64,000 bases of DNA from NCBI RefSeq assembly GCF_027580225.2, contig NC_073351.2, positions 5,243,501 to 5,307,500 on the forward strand, written 5' to 3'. Shown here piece after piece: positions 22,939 through 33,411 of the stretch. The stretch is from Misgurnus anguillicaudatus (Eukaryota; Chordata; Actinopteri; Cypriniformes; Cobitidae). A program made the translations under genes and the position numbers. Numbering within the stretch: position 1 is the first letter of the stretch; each line of letters starts with the position of its first letter. Under the pieces are notes generated by a model. That model saw only the letters and a program-made list of their open reading frames with translations. It made no database searches and was not told the origin of the DNA.

Positions 22939-23703
22939 AAAAAGAGAAAGGGAGAGTGAACAAACGACAAAGAATTGTATGAGCCCGAGCGGTGAAGCTC
23001 CCGTGGAGTGAAACACAGGTACGCAGATAGCAAGCCGACTTCAACAACTCATATTGTTTTACCTTTGCCTCCAGGAAAGAAAAGGAGGGCGCCATGGATA
23101 GCGGGGACAGGCAGGAGCCTGTTTCCTACGTCTCGCCCTTGGTCTCCAGTCCCCCTGGACCCCCGTTGCCCCCCCCTTTCTGTCAACCTCTTGGCCATAG
23201 CCTGCCTGGAAGGCAGAGCAGGAGCTTAGTTTTAATTGTCCCATCTTCGGGCGGAACCAAGTTTCGCCAATTTCGGTTCCGCCCTATAAAAGTCACCCTG
23301 TGACATGTGCATACTGTGTTGTTTTGCACTCAAAAGTAGGTACTTGTCCAACTCAAATGCAGTACATACTATTAGGGCATCATATTAACCTGCGCTCAAA
23401 CTAGACTTTGAGCATGAGTATTTGTTGGATGTTGCTGCGGGGAGCAGCTCGTCAATATGATGCTTTTTCCAGTTGTGCTTTTTAGTAGAGAGAAAAGTCA
23501 TAACATAACATACTGTTTTTGTACTGATCAGAACGCTCCATATGGTATGCATTTCACGCATTCGGTTACCTAAAACACCAGACAGTCAAAAAGGACACAC
23601 TAAATCATTGTCTCACAATTAAATGAACATATAGCAGCAGCACGCATAAATTACTCTCGGATCTGTAATGATCGATAGGTGACTATCAGTGCCACTAAAC
23701 AGT

Positions 23704-24135
23704 GGCATGAGCCACTGGTACGAGCCAATAGGCTATATGCCCAGCTGCACTACTTCCTGAACTTCAGCCGGTTCCTTGTTTCCTGTCTGCCATTATTGGA
23801 CAAATTGATTAATCCAGGTGTGCCTGACCTCAGTAGTCACAAATAAACTGATTAATCCAGGTGTGCCTGACCTCAGTAGTCACAAATAAATTGATTAATC
23901 CAGGTGTGCCTGACCTCAGTAGTCACAAACAAACTGATTAATCCAGGTGTGCCTGACATCAGTCACAACAACAATAATCAGACACACCTGGATTAATCAG
24001 TTTGTCCAATAATGGCAAACAGGAGATAAGGAACCGGCTGGGGTTCGGGAAGTGGTGCAGCTGGGCATATAGCCAATTGAAACAGGAAGTGCCACAAAAC
24101 ATAGTGGCACGTGCCACTGGCTTCTGTGCGTAAGA
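23704..24135. repeat. fold-back element
   Basis: Left-arm strings (GCCGGTTCCTTGTTTCC, CATTATTGGACAAA) recur inverted on the right (TTTGTCCAATAATGG, AAGGAACCGGC). The outer arms share AGTGGCA/GCCACTGG motifs. The tandem repeats at 23807-23978 form the loop. Confidence 0.7.
23807..23978 (+). repeat. four 43-bp tandem repeats
   Basis: The unit starts GATTAATCCAGGTGTGCCTG, at 23807, 23850, 23893 and 23936, an exact 43-bp period. The last copy is shortened. Confidence 0.9.
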
Positions 24136-24177
24136 TGCCATGCCACTTAATGTTAAAACCCCTTCTCCTTGCGTTTC

Positions 24178-24510
24178 CGGTCTGAAGCCGGCCTTTCACT
24201 GTGCATGACATTTAGACACGACTGTTGGAGTTCACCCCCTAGTGGCAGTCGTCATGAGTGAAATTTCAGTTTAATCATAAATTCATGCCAACATGGGAGA
24301 AAAGCTCATTCCAGCGCAAGAACCTTCAATCTACAAATATTCACTGTCGTGGAAAAAAATTTATGAATATGAATAAAACAATAAATAGCAAAGACCGGCA
24401 ATATTTTAAAATTAAGATTATAAATAATAATGTGTAAATATTAACTTATTAGTTTATTACTTATCAGCAATAAATCATTTTTAAAGGATTAAAGTGTTAC
24501 TGATAAAGTT
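24178..24510. repeat. dispersed repeat, second copy
   Basis: It has the same ordered strings as 6183-6304 (CCCCCTAGTGGCAGTC, GAAATTTCAGTTTAATC, AGTGTTACTGAT), here with an AT-rich expansion between them. Confidence 0.5.
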
Positions 24511-24739
24511 AAAAGCCAGTTGCGTTGGCGCCATGCAGATTCCCTATTTAGATAGCAGAATTTGTGAACTGAAAAAATAAACGAAGTAAGCAGAACACCA
24601 GTTTGGGGTGTTGATTGTCTCACTTTGTTGGCTTGAGGGAATAAAGTAATTTTTGTTTGGCACCTGGAACCTTTGTCTCCTGAGTATTTTTTCTTATGAA
24701 GATTCAAGCTAAGACGTTTTGCCACCACACCAACAACAA

Positions 24740-24811
24740 AGGTTTCACCGAGACTTGAACTCGGATCACTGGATTCAAAGTCCAGAGTGCTAACCATTAC
24801 ACCATGGAACC
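24740..24811 (-). tRNA. trnQ-UUG: tRNA-Gln (anticodon TTG)
   Basis: Cloverleaf present with anticodon loop CTTTGAA. One acceptor-stem mismatch (GGTTTCACC on the + strand in place of GGTTCCACC). Confidence 0.8.
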
Positions 24812-25026
24812 TGCACGCAAAAAAAGCACAGTTTGACCCAAACTTGCAAAGTTCCAACCAATACAGTATGAAAAAGTTAAAAAGTTAAATTGTGGAGTGT
24901 TAAAAATGCCACCATCAAGCCATCTACTGGGTGACACGAAGGTTCGTTGTTTGAGAAGGCTTGGTTTTTCCAAAGCATCTGTTTTGTTGTCACAAGCATC
25001 TCTGCACAGGCTTTTACCAACAACAA

Positions 25027-25097
25027 AGGTTCCACCGAGACTTGAACTCGGATCACTGGATTCAAAGTCAGAGTGCTAACCATTACACCATGGAACC
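25027..25097 (-). pseudogene. tRNA-Gln copy with 1-nt deletion
   Basis: One base of the anticodon stem is missing (AAGTCAGAG for AAGTCCAGAG), leaving 71 nt. Confidence 0.75.
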
Positions 25098-25310
25098 TGC
25101 ATGGAAAAGCACTGCTTGACCCAAACTTGCAAAGTTCCAACCAATACAGTATCAATGAAGTTAAAAAGTTAAATTGTGGAGTGTTAAAAATGCCACCATC
25201 AAGACATCTAGTGGGTGACACTAAGGTTTGTTGTTTGAGAAGGCTTGGTTTTTCCAAAGCATCTTTTTCATTGTCACAAGCAGCTCTGCACAGGCTTTTA
25301 CCAACAACAA

Positions 25311-25381
25311 AGGTTCCACCGAGACTTGAACTCGATCACCGGATTCAAAGTCCAGAGTGCTAACCATTACACCATGGAACT
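25311..25381 (-). pseudogene. tRNA-Gln copy with T-stem deletion
   Basis: One G is lost in CTCGATC, there is a change near the variable loop, and the acceptor end reads GGAACT. Confidence 0.75.
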
Positions 25382-25596
25382 GGCATGGAAAAGAGCACTG
25401 CTTGACCCAAACTTGCAAAGTTCCAACCAATAAAGTATGAAAGAAGTTAAAAAGTTAAATTGTGGAGTGTTAAAAATGCCACCATCAAGACATCTAGTGG
25501 GTGACACGAAGGTTTGTTGTTTGAGAAGGCTTGGTTTTTCCAAAGCATCTTTTTCATTGCCACAAGCAGCTCTGCACAGGCTTTTTCTAACAACAA

Positions 25597-25620
25597 AGGT
25601 TCCACCGAGACTTGAACTTG
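25597..25620 (-). pseudogene. tRNA-Gln 3' fragment
   Basis: Only the acceptor 3' strand and part of the T arm remain before spacer sequence resumes. Confidence 0.75.
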
Positions 25621-25768
25621 TGTAGTGTTAAAAATGCCACCATCAAGCCATCTACTGGGTGACACAAAGGTTTGTTGTATGAGAATCATTTAATGAGGTG
25701 GCTTGGTTTTTCCAAAGCATCTGTTTCATTGCCACAAGCAGCTCTGCACAGGCTTTTGCCAACAACAA

Positions 25769-25840
25769 AGGTTCCACCAAGACTTGAACTCGGATCACTG
25801 GATTCAAAGTCCAGAGTGCTAACCATTACACCATGGAACC
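25769..25840 (-). tRNA. trnQ-UUG: tRNA-Gln (anticodon TTG)
   Basis: Full length; one T-stem difference (CACCAAGAC). Confidence 0.82.
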
Positions 25841-26069
25841 TGCATGCAAAAAGAGCACTGCTTGACCCAAACTTGCAAAGTTCCAACCAATATAGTATGA
25901 AAAAGTCAAAACATTAAATTGTGAAGTGTTAAACATGACACCATGAAGCCATTTACTGGGTGACACAAAGGTTCGTTGTATGACAATCATTTAATGAGGT
26001 GGCTTGGATTTTCCAAAGCATCTATTTCATTGCCACAAGCAGCTCTGCACAGGCTTTTACCAACAACAA

Positions 26070-26140
26070 AGGTTCCACCGAGACTTGAACTCGGATCACT
26101 GGATTCAAAGTCAGAGTGCTAACCATTACACCATGGAACC
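26070..26140 (-). pseudogene. tRNA-Gln copy with 1-nt deletion
   Basis: It has the same anticodon-stem deletion as the copy at 25027, so the two relics are probably related by duplication. Confidence 0.75.
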
Positions 26141-26356
26141 TGCATGGAAAAGAGCACTGCTTGACCCAAACTTGCAAAGTTCCAACCGGTAAAGTATGAA
26201 AGAAGTTAAAAAATTAAATTGTGGAGTGTTAAAAATGCCAACATCAAGTCATCTACTGGGTGGCACAAAGGTTTGTTGTTTGAGAAGGCTTGCTTTTTTT
26301 TAAAGCATTGTTTTCATTGCCACAAGCAGCTCTGCACAGGCTTTTACCAACAACAT

Positions 26357-26428
26357 AGGTTCCACCGAGACTTGAACTCGGATCACTGGATTCAAAGTCC
26401 AGAGTGCTAACCATTACACCATGGAACC
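26357..26428 (-). tRNA. trnQ-UUG: tRNA-Gln (anticodon TTG)
   Basis: Identical to the 71-nt array consensus; the only intact consensus copy in the left arm. Confidence 0.93.
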
Positions 26429-26650
26429 TGCATGCAAAAAAAGCACTGCTTGACCCAAACTTGCAAAGTTCCAACCAAGACACTATTAAATAGTTAAAAG
26501 TTACATTTTGGAGTGTTAAACATGACACCATGAAGCCATCTACTGGGTGACATGAAGGTTCATGAGAATCATTCAATGAGTAGCTTTGTTTTTCCAAAGC
26601 ATCTTTTTCATTGCCACAAGCAGCTCTGCACAGGCTTTTTCCAACAACAA

Positions 26651-26722
26651 AGGTTCCACCGAGACCTGAATTCAGATCACTGGATTCAAAGCCCAAAGTG
26701 CTAACCATTACACCATGGAATC
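26651..26722 (-). pseudogene. degenerate tRNA-Gln copy
   Basis: Changes in the T loop, anticodon stem (GCCCAAAGTG) and acceptor (GGAATC). It is the last array gene before the transposon. Confidence 0.75.
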
Positions 26723-26831
26723 TGTATGCAAAAGCACTGCTTGACCCAAACTTGCAAAGTTCCAACCAATACACTATGAAAAAGTTAAATTGTGGAGGGT
26801 TAAAAAAGTCACCATGAATCCATCTACTGGG

Positions 26832-26924
26832 GAGAAGGGTCTCGCTGCAGCCTGCAGTGGACATCCAACCACGCCCACATCCAAGCGTCACTTCATAAGT
26901 CACGCCCATGTCCATACACGTCAC
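26832..26924 (+). repeat. left terminal inverted repeat of the KDZ-like element
   Basis: It starts GAGAAGGGTCTCGCTGCAGC directly after the TSD. The outermost nine bases match the other end poorly; from CTCGCT inward the match is strong. Confidence 0.82.
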
Positions 26925-27014
26925 CTTCTCATTAACACTAAAACAGGAAACACAGAGGAGACCAGAAAGCAGCTCCAACACAGCAGATGGCGATAATGCA
27001 CCTTAATGTTCGCC

Positions 27015-27090
27015 ATGATAACACCAAAAAAAGACAGTGACAGACAGAGACACAGTCCAAGGAAAGTGGATGAAGTTATTAGCTATGTCG
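27015..27090 (+). CDS. KDZ-like gene, possible exon 1
   Basis: It runs from ATG to a GTAAGT donor and reads a basic, Ser/Lys-rich peptide of 25 codons. Its phase (1) does not fit exon 2 (phase 0). Either the A-run at 27023-27032 has an indel or this is not the true first exon. Confidence 0.45.
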
Positions 27091-27317
27091 GTAAGTAAAT
27101 ATGTGTTTGGTTGCAATTCTAATGTAATTCCAAGAAGTATTTATATTTGTAATTATATCTATGCTTGATAGAAATGGCATCAATAAATTCTCAAAAGTGT
27201 ACTGTGGCGCACGTAAAGTTACCTTAATCATTTGCTGACACAATTTAATTATTTCTGTATCCTGTCTTATATAGTAATGTTAATGCATGTCAATATTTGT
27301 TTGCCATGTTTTTCCAG

Positions 27318-27471
27318 CATCCTAGGTATTTCACAGACAAGCATGATGCAGCAGAACACTTCTGCCAGGATGGAATATTTAAATGTCCCTGCTGTAGTTA
27401 CACTACCAATGAAAAGCTATCTTCTACATTACACTTTGAAAACCACATGTGCCATGCAGTGGAGCATGGAG
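27318..27471 (+). CDS. KDZ-like gene exon 2, zinc-binding
   Basis: It lies between a TTTCCAG acceptor and a GTATGG donor. It reads HPRYFTDKHDAAEHF, FKCPCCSYTT and FENHMCHAVEHG, a Cys/His cluster likely to bind zinc. It joins exon 3 in phase 1. Confidence 0.8.
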
Positions 27472-27689
27472 GTATGGTGGAAGCATTTCTCTAGATTTTG
27501 ATTGTTTTAGAATTGTAGTTTAAAAAAATGCACTTGCCTCTGAAAATGAAGACACACAAGATGACCTGTAGTTTCATAGGAATCACTGAAGTGATGAAAT
27601 GTTGTTGTTACATTTATTTTTCTATATATAATATATGTATTGTGTGTACACTCTGCAATGTTGATAACCTTGTTGATACACTCTTACAG

Positions 27690-29037
27690 GTTTCTTTATC
27701 TTAAAATGCAGTAAATTGTGCAGGACCACAGCCCATTTTCACTGTTTATACTGCAACCAGACTGTAGTACGCAGGGACCAATACATTAGGCTTGTTGCCA
27801 AATGCTCTTTGAAAGATCCACTTGCAGCATCTCCAGCTCACTCTGTAGCTGCATGCCTGACACATCCTCCAACATCTACCCAACGAACAGTCTCTCCCTC
27901 CATTTCTTCTGGTCCTGACTCTTTTGCTCCAACCCCAACACCACAAGCACAAAGGAAGAGAGATGAAAGAATGACTTCTGCGTTTAACCCCCTTACCTCA
28001 GAACCTGGCCCCTTTGCACAACCCCCACCCCCAAAAATTAAAAAGAAGAGAGACAGTCATGTGTCCTCATTGTGGAGTGTTACTTAACAGACGTAATGTA
28101 AGGCTACACATTCTAAGACGACATACACCAATAAAAACGGATATTAGCGCTTTGAACCATCTTAAATCACAGTGTGTGGATTATAGAAATGGTGTCTATG
28201 CAGTAGCAAAAGCATTTTCAGCACCCAACACTCCAATCCACGTCATCAAGAAAACGTGGGGCTCAGAACAAAGAACAGCATGTGAACTTGATATCTGCAG
28301 AATTAATACAGAATTTGCAGAAAGATCAAACATCCGTTCCTATGAGTGCCATCACCTTCGATCACTTGCATACTGCCCACCAGCCGGAAGGGAGATTTCC
28401 TTACTGACAGAGCAAGGTTTACAGGCCATGGTTGATGATAGGTGGTTTGGAAAGGACAAGAAGGAGAAATGTTTGGCACGCCAGAGAGAGGCAATTGACG
28501 CAGGAGTCCCTCTCTCCTGCCTAGTGACCGTTTGTGGGCCCAGCCATAAAAAATACATTTCTGTGTTCGAGCCCACCATTTCCTACTACAGCAGGCTTGG
28601 TCGAGTCATGGTTTCCTATGACGCCAAAACAATTTCTTGGCATTGTCCTTGTGCTAAACCAAGGCAGTCATGCCTTCACAAAAATGTTGCAAAGTGGCAC
28701 CTATTTGAAGTGGACAGGGAACTCTTCCGGAAAACCAGAAGTGTGGAGGAGGATAGTATTGCACAACAATTTCCCACCAATGTGGAAGGTTTTGAGGCAG
28801 AGGAAGGAGCCCAGTACCCACCCGAAGGCCAGAATCTGTCTCGGATGGTTAGGTACATCTATGCCAAAAAAACTGCCCACAGTCTTCCAGTCCGATATGT
28901 TAAAAACTAGTATTTTCCTTTGAGCTTCACATCATCTAAAGCCTTTTGTACAGAATGTTCAGAGGTAACTCCACTAAGTGAACCTTTGATCATCACATCA
29001 AAAGCCAAAATCCTAACAATGACCAATGTCATAGAAG
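27690..29037 (+). pseudogene. KDZ-like gene exon 3, Cys/His fingers and SWIM-type finger
   Basis: This large exon starts FFILKCSKLCRTT and includes HFHCLYCNQ. After a frameshift near 28040 it reads MCPHCGVLL ... HILRRHT, a C2H2-like unit. A SWIM-type motif follows: WHCPCAKPRQSCLHK, C-x-C ... C-x-H, at 28638-28682. The frame is cut by TAG at 28908-28910 but continues open afterwards (KAFCTECSEVTPLSEPLIIT) to a donor at 29038. The TAG therefore looks like a premature stop in a once continuous exon. Confidence 0.8.
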
Positions 29038-29259
29038 GTTTGTTGTTTTATTTTTTTGAATTTTGTCATTAATTCAACATTTCATTTCTGCTACATGTAG
29101 TGTTAAGTGTTGATAACACCTGATATCAGGGCCATCTTTTCCACTTGTAGGCTTAATAATGTCTCCATGCAATCATTTTAATGTTGTTCATTGTATATGG
29201 TTGAACTGTATGGAGTGACAGAAATGCATAACCCCTTTACTGTAACATGCTTTTGGTAG

Positions 29260-29399
29260 GAATATCAATGTACAGGAAACAGTGCTATAGATGTGGCATG
29301 GTATATCGATATCAGGAGTGGTGTGATGGTATCTATAATTTTGACGACCACATACTTCTGTCGATACACTTGTGCCATTTTCTGCGCAACAGTCTCCAG
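29260..29399 (+). CDS. KDZ-like gene exon 4, Cys-rich
   Basis: It reads KQCYRCGMVYRYQEWCDG and NFDDHILLSIHLCHFLRNSL, ending CAG|GTAAAG. Phase 1 entry matches exon 3. Intact. Confidence 0.82.
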
Positions 29400-29501
29400 G
29401 TAAAGAACCTTGCTGAATTGAATTTGTAGTTATAAACAACAACAAAGCATTTGTCTTAAATATGTACTGTAAAGTCTTCAGTGTGACATCTATTTTGGCA
29501 G

Positions 29502-29705
29502 ACTCACCAGGCTGTAGGAAGTGCAATTGAGGTCTTGGAGAGGACCTCGGGGAAAGCCTTTCCTTCAAAACAAAGTTCCTGCAAGCTTACTTAAGCTTTG
29601 AGGCGCTGACTGACCATACTTACACATTTTCTTGTGTAACGTGTGGTTACCATCCAGTGTCTGTCGTAATGGACCTTCATAAGAAGGGTGTTTTTAGTAT
29701 GCCTG
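29502..29705 (+). pseudogene. KDZ-like gene exon 5, frameshifted
   Basis: It starts THQAVGSAIEVLERTSGKAF. After a frameshift near 29570 (CTTCAAAACAAAG) it reads FEALTDHTYTFSCVTCGYHP and VVMDLHKKGVFSMP to a GTAAGT donor. Confidence 0.8.
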
Positions 29706-29801
29706 GTAAGTCCACACATGTATTAGTTTTTTACTCTTATGTTTTATCCACACCTTGGGTAAGACTTATGTGTAATATATTCTTTTTTTTTTTGTTGGCA
29801 G

Positions 29802-29899
29802 CATTGAGGAAGTGCCAGAGAATTTTGATGGATGGGTGAATGCTGAAAATTTTTGGGAGCAGGTATCTCTAGAAATGATCAGCCGTGGGTTGGTTCCAA
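29802..29899 (+). CDS. KDZ-like gene exon 6
   Basis: It reads IEEVPENFDGWVNAENFWEQ then SLEMISRGLVP. The entry phase is off by one from exon 5, so another small indel is likely. It ends at GTGAGT. Confidence 0.7.
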
Positions 29900-30021
29900 G
29901 TGAGTATGATTCACACATTGACTGTATACCCTGATAGAATGGGATCACAGTGTAGTGTTTGTTTTGTTTACTATGGATATATGATATGATATATATTCTA
30001 TTAGTATTTTCTTATTCAAAG

Positions 30022-30215
30022 ACAATAAGGCAAACCCCTTTGTGGTTCGTCCGAGCTACCATAACTGGGCTCCATGGATTGGTCCTCACACAAGAAGCGG
30101 GAATCATCTTCTCAATACAGAATATCAGAAGGTTCATTCTCCTTATAGTGTAAAGGAGGAATCCGAGTTTACCCTCACAGAGGACCGGCTAACAGATGAG
30201 CTTCTAAAACTCAAG
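30022..30215 (+). CDS. KDZ-like gene exon 7
   Basis: The frame is intact and in phase with exon 6 (1 nt + 2 nt). It includes VVRPSYHNWAPWIGPHTRSG and ends EDRLTDELLKLK at a GTATTT donor. Confidence 0.8.
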
Positions 30216-30324
30216 GTATTTTACTCATTAAATCACTACCTGTGAGCTATGCCAGTTTATATGAGTGTATTACTGAACTGTACTAGGATTTTATTAGGCC
30301 AACTTTTCAAATAATTATTTATAG

Positions 30325-30466
30325 ATGGAGGCGGTGCGTTCCTTATGTAAGGAGTGTGGCATCGACCCCAAGGGCTCGCGAATGGACTTGGTTGGACGAC
30401 TGCAGCAAGAAATGAAAAACAGAGCCAGTTACGACAAGGTGTTTTCACAGATCTGGGGAGCATCTG
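30325..30466 (+). CDS. KDZ-like gene exon 8, SAP-like segment
   Basis: It reads LCKECGIDPKGSRMDLVGRL, the helix-turn-helix pattern of SAP DNA-binding motifs, then KVFSQIWGASG. The donor GTATG at 30467 is part of the duplicated target of the hAT insertion that follows. Confidence 0.78.
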
Positions 30467-30471
30467 GTATG

Positions 30472-32313
30472 CAGTGCTTTAAGTGGCCCAAAAGAGGTGC
30501 CGGTACTCTATTTTTTTTTGCTGACTCGACTCCTATATTGAAGGGGTTTTATATTTAGCAGTCAACAGACGACCTTGTAAAAAATAATTAATCCTTTTAT
30601 AAATTTGTGGATTTGCTTGAGCTAGAAATAGCTACTGAATAAAATGTGCAAAAGGATTTTGAAAAATTACCATTAGAAAGAGCTATTGTAGAAAGAGTTT
30701 TTGAACATAAATAAAATGTGCAAAAGGTAGATATGTGAGTAAAATTTTCAGCATGGTTAAATGCTAAAACTAGTGGTTCAGATAGAAAAAGCTTGAAAAA
30801 AACATTAAAATGACACCAAGACCATGTCTATGGGGTCAAGAATAACAAAATACTGGCCATTTGAAACTCTAAAGTCATTTATTTTGTCCCATTTTTTTCC
30901 ATTTTGCGGGTGGTAAAAATACTGTGCACGTCGTTCAAATTCATTGAAATTTCGTTTACTTTTAGTTTAGCAATTAAACTAAATGTATATTACAATTTCA
31001 AGAATGTTTTCTGCACATCGCCTGAGGAAATCCGAAGTTGCGTCGAGGGGAACCAAACTGAAAGCCGCGATAGCGGAGATTATCACGTACCTACAAGGCT
31101 TGCGTCTGACCTGCAGCTATCATTCTGGCTTGGTGGGATGTCAGCGAGTCCTCTGATTCTGACCTTGTTCTTTTACTACTCAGAGTCTAAGGGGCTGTTT
31201 ACACTTGGTTTTAAGATGTGTTTTCATCGATCGGATCACAAGTGGACGAGAGAGACACATTACGTTTACACCTGGTATTTAAATCCGTCTCTTTTGTCCA
31301 CTTTCGCCCGCTTCTGTGCTGAATACTATGAGGGGGTGGTCTGTGAGACGGTGGGCGAGTCTCTCTGCTGTCATTCAAACGCGAGCGGGAGTAATTATGA
31401 GTTTATATGGACGCAAACTTATATTATGTCGGAGCCCGCTGCTTGTTTAGCAAGTATACATGCTGCACAGTGTTTTGAACGTTTATTTGTTGGAGCTTTC
31501 TCTGAGTTTTCAGTGCAATTGATGAAATAGGATCGCGCAACTTTCACGCTTTCAAAACGAAACTACGGAGAACACCCGCAGTAGTTTTATCAATGAAAGG
31601 CTAAAAATAGCGCTGTTCACCGTATGTTCACGGCAGAAGTCAAAAAAGACGTAAAATTAGTGTTTAATACCTCAGATTAGATAAATGGGCGGAGAGAAGG
31701 CGGTCGCGTGTGGCTGTTCGAACGCATTCAACCACATGTGCGTTCCACAGCTCCAAAGCGATCCGATCGTAAGTGGTTTCGACTACCTCTGTATGTGGTT
31801 GAAAGTGGTCGAAAGTGGACGCGTTCAATACGTTTTGAACACCGTTTACACCTGGCATTAACGTCGTCCACTTGTGATCCGATCGACGAAAACGCATGTT
31901 AATACCAAGTGTAAACAGCCTCTAAAACAAGGAGGGCATATTACGTGTTCATTGTATTTTCATTTTAACCGAGCAGCTATGGTTGCGCGTTTCACACACA
32001 AACACACACCTCTCCAGAGCACGTTGACACTGACTGAAGGACGCATGCGCTTTTAACTTGTAAACGCAAGGGTGTATGGGTAATGTAGTCTCTGCTCTCG
32101 GTGGAACGAATTAGGAAGCGTACATTAAGGGCGCTCTGAAAAGCGGCAGCGCAGCCAAATGAATAAATTAAACCTCTGATTTTTAAACAGATGAGCGTTC
32201 CGGTACGCTAAAAGCACGTTCTGGGCGCACGTAGAGGTGGTGGTACGCTCAAGAGCTATTTTTAGAAGTGGCGGTACTGAGTACCGGGGCGTTCTGGCCC
32301 ACTTAAAGCACGG
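30472..32313. mobile_element. hAT-like element inserted at a splice donor
   Basis: The ends are CAGTGCTTTAAGTGG and an inverted CCACTTAAAGCACGG. The 8-bp duplication CTGGTATG at 30464-30471 and 32314-32321 overlaps the exon 8 donor. A further element (31191-31920) is nested in it. The long frame at 30904-31530 has no recognised domain. Confidence 0.82.
31191..31920. mobile_element. MITE nested in the hAT-like element
   Basis: The inverted ends are GGCTGTTTACACTTGG and CCAAGTGTAAACAGCC. Inner palindromic strings CGATCGGATCACAAGTGGAC and GTCCACTTGTGATCCGATCG match closely. TCTAA flanks both sides (31186-31190 and 31921-31925). Confidence 0.8.
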
Positions 32314-32348
32314 CTGGTATGTTATGTTGTATTGCAGAGAGAGAACTT

Positions 32349-32599
32349 GAAGAGTTTCGTTGCAAAACGAGATAATGACCATTTTTTTAATTGTTCAGAA
32401 ATCTCCTTTTTTGGTTGTGCATTCCAATTAATTTCAATTCAACTGCAGTTGGTTTGTTTTGATTTAAACCTTCATAACTTAAAAGATTAAGCTAAGTAGC
32501 ACCATAAAACAAAATAATAACATGATAACATAATAATAAACATGTTTTGACAAAAATGTAAAAAAAATTGATTTATCTCGTTTTGCAACGAAACTCTTC
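32349..32599. mobile_element. short MITE with GAAGAGTTTCGTTGCAAAAC ends
   Basis: Near-perfect inverted repeats of about 27 bp (ending TTTGCAACGAAACTCTTC) surround an AT-rich middle. ACTT flanks both sides. Confidence 0.8.
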
Positions 32600-32695
32600 A
32601 CTTGTACAAACAGATATTTGTTTACTTTTCTTTTAAATGGGCAGTTGGCTCAAGTATAGTATTGAAGTTCTATGATTTGTTTTCTCCTTTAACAG

Positions 32696-33041
32696 GTGGA
32701 TGGGCTGTGGTCACCTGTCCTTGTGCTGTGGTCTATGGGGTAAAATTTAACATCAGAGCTGAGAGCCCGAGGGATTTTGCAGACCTTTTGCTTTCAATGA
32801 AACACTTTCCAAATGTTTCATTGTATGATTTTGCCAGAGGTCTGGCAACGCACACTAATATAAGAAAACCTAATATATTGAGTTGGCCAATTGTGGACAG
32901 AAAAAAGTAAACTTGCCCCGGCTACTGGCAAAAAAGACAGTGCCAGATAAAAATGGCCACCCTCTAACAGGATCATGTGAACATTATGCTTTGTATGATC
33001 GTTTTCACGAAGCTAATTCTAAGGATGCCAGGGATATATCT
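32696..33041 (+). pseudogene. KDZ-like gene exon 9, transposase core
   Basis: It opens GGWAVVTCPCAVVYGVKF, then AESPRDFADLLLSMKHFPNV and YDFARGLATHTNIRKP. After a frameshift near 32880 it reads PDKNGHPLTGSCEHYALYDR and FHEANSKDARD before a GTAAGG donor. These strings are the part I associate most firmly with KDZ transposases; the family's Asp/Glu catalytic residues should lie in and after this exon. Sequence beyond 33042 that should complete the core was not found. Confidence 0.82.
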
Positions 33042-33352
33042 GTAAGGGTCTCCATAAGGAGGAGAAAATGGAACCCAGATGCTCCACACATGCTCGGTTT
33101 AAATTAAATATCCATCCACACGATAAAGCAAAAGCACGCTATCAAGTGCTGTCAAGAGCATGCCACGCCAGCAGGCGGGGATATAACCCAAATCGTGTTC
33201 CGCAATATAGTGAGATAACTGAGCATTTATTTGTATACATGTTAGAAGCCCTGTTAGCACAGTTATTATTAGCAAGATACGTCCGCCATTGCACAGAATC
33301 ATCAACAAAGCAGTCAGCGGTGCACAATCTTGACGTCAAACACAGTGGATAA

Positions 33353-33411
33353 CGGCGCACACTCTGACATCGCAGGGCAAGGCAAAAGTCAGAGTGTGCG
33401 CCGCTATCTAT
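33353..33411. repeat. short hairpin repeat
   Basis: GCGCACACTCTGAC and GTCAGAGTGTGCGCC are inverted and about 30 bp apart, in the KDZ-like element between exons 9 and 10. Confidence 0.7.

Larger units (their letters stand above)
20832..23305. mobile_element. 2.5-kb element with inverted ends of about 65 bp, family unknown
   Basis: The left end starts TGTCACCGGGTGACC and continues ATAGGGCGGAACC; the right end is its inverted counterpart, ending GGGTGAC-type then GTGACA. The match extends over about 65 bp to CCGAAGATGG-type sequence. TGTG flanks both sides, but in (TG)n sequence, so the TSD is weak evidence. The GC-rich interior has purine-rich direct repeats (22671-22938) and a nested insertion (22250-22591). 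No protein domain is recognised. Confidence 0.65.
24727..26831 (-). repeat. tRNA-Gln tandem array, left arm
   Basis: There are eight degenerate units, each a tRNA-Gln(UUG) gene or relic plus a common spacer. Spacer landmarks on the + strand are TTGACCCAAACTTGCAAAG, GCCATCTACTGGGTGACACG and GCTTGGTTTTTCCAAAGCAT. The arm ends at CTACTGGG, where the 14.5-kb transposon is inserted. The array resumes at 41336. Confidence 0.93.

Noticed and set aside
20893..23303. Several 60-120-codon Arg/Ser-rich frames
   Set aside because: They arise from the GC- and purine-rich repeats of the inverted-repeat element and occur on both strands equally.
26253..26981. A 242-residue open frame on the - strand
   Set aside because: It consists of array units plus the left end of the transposon; no independent protein signal.
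30904..31530. 208-codon frame in the KDZ-like element
   Set aside because: It spans a hAT-like element and its nested MITE; composition is non-coding and no domain is visible.
33043..33110. Continuation of transposase exon 9 (frame reading RRRKWNPDAPHMLG)
   Set aside because: A good GTAAGG donor precedes it and the expected core sequence does not follow; treated as intron.
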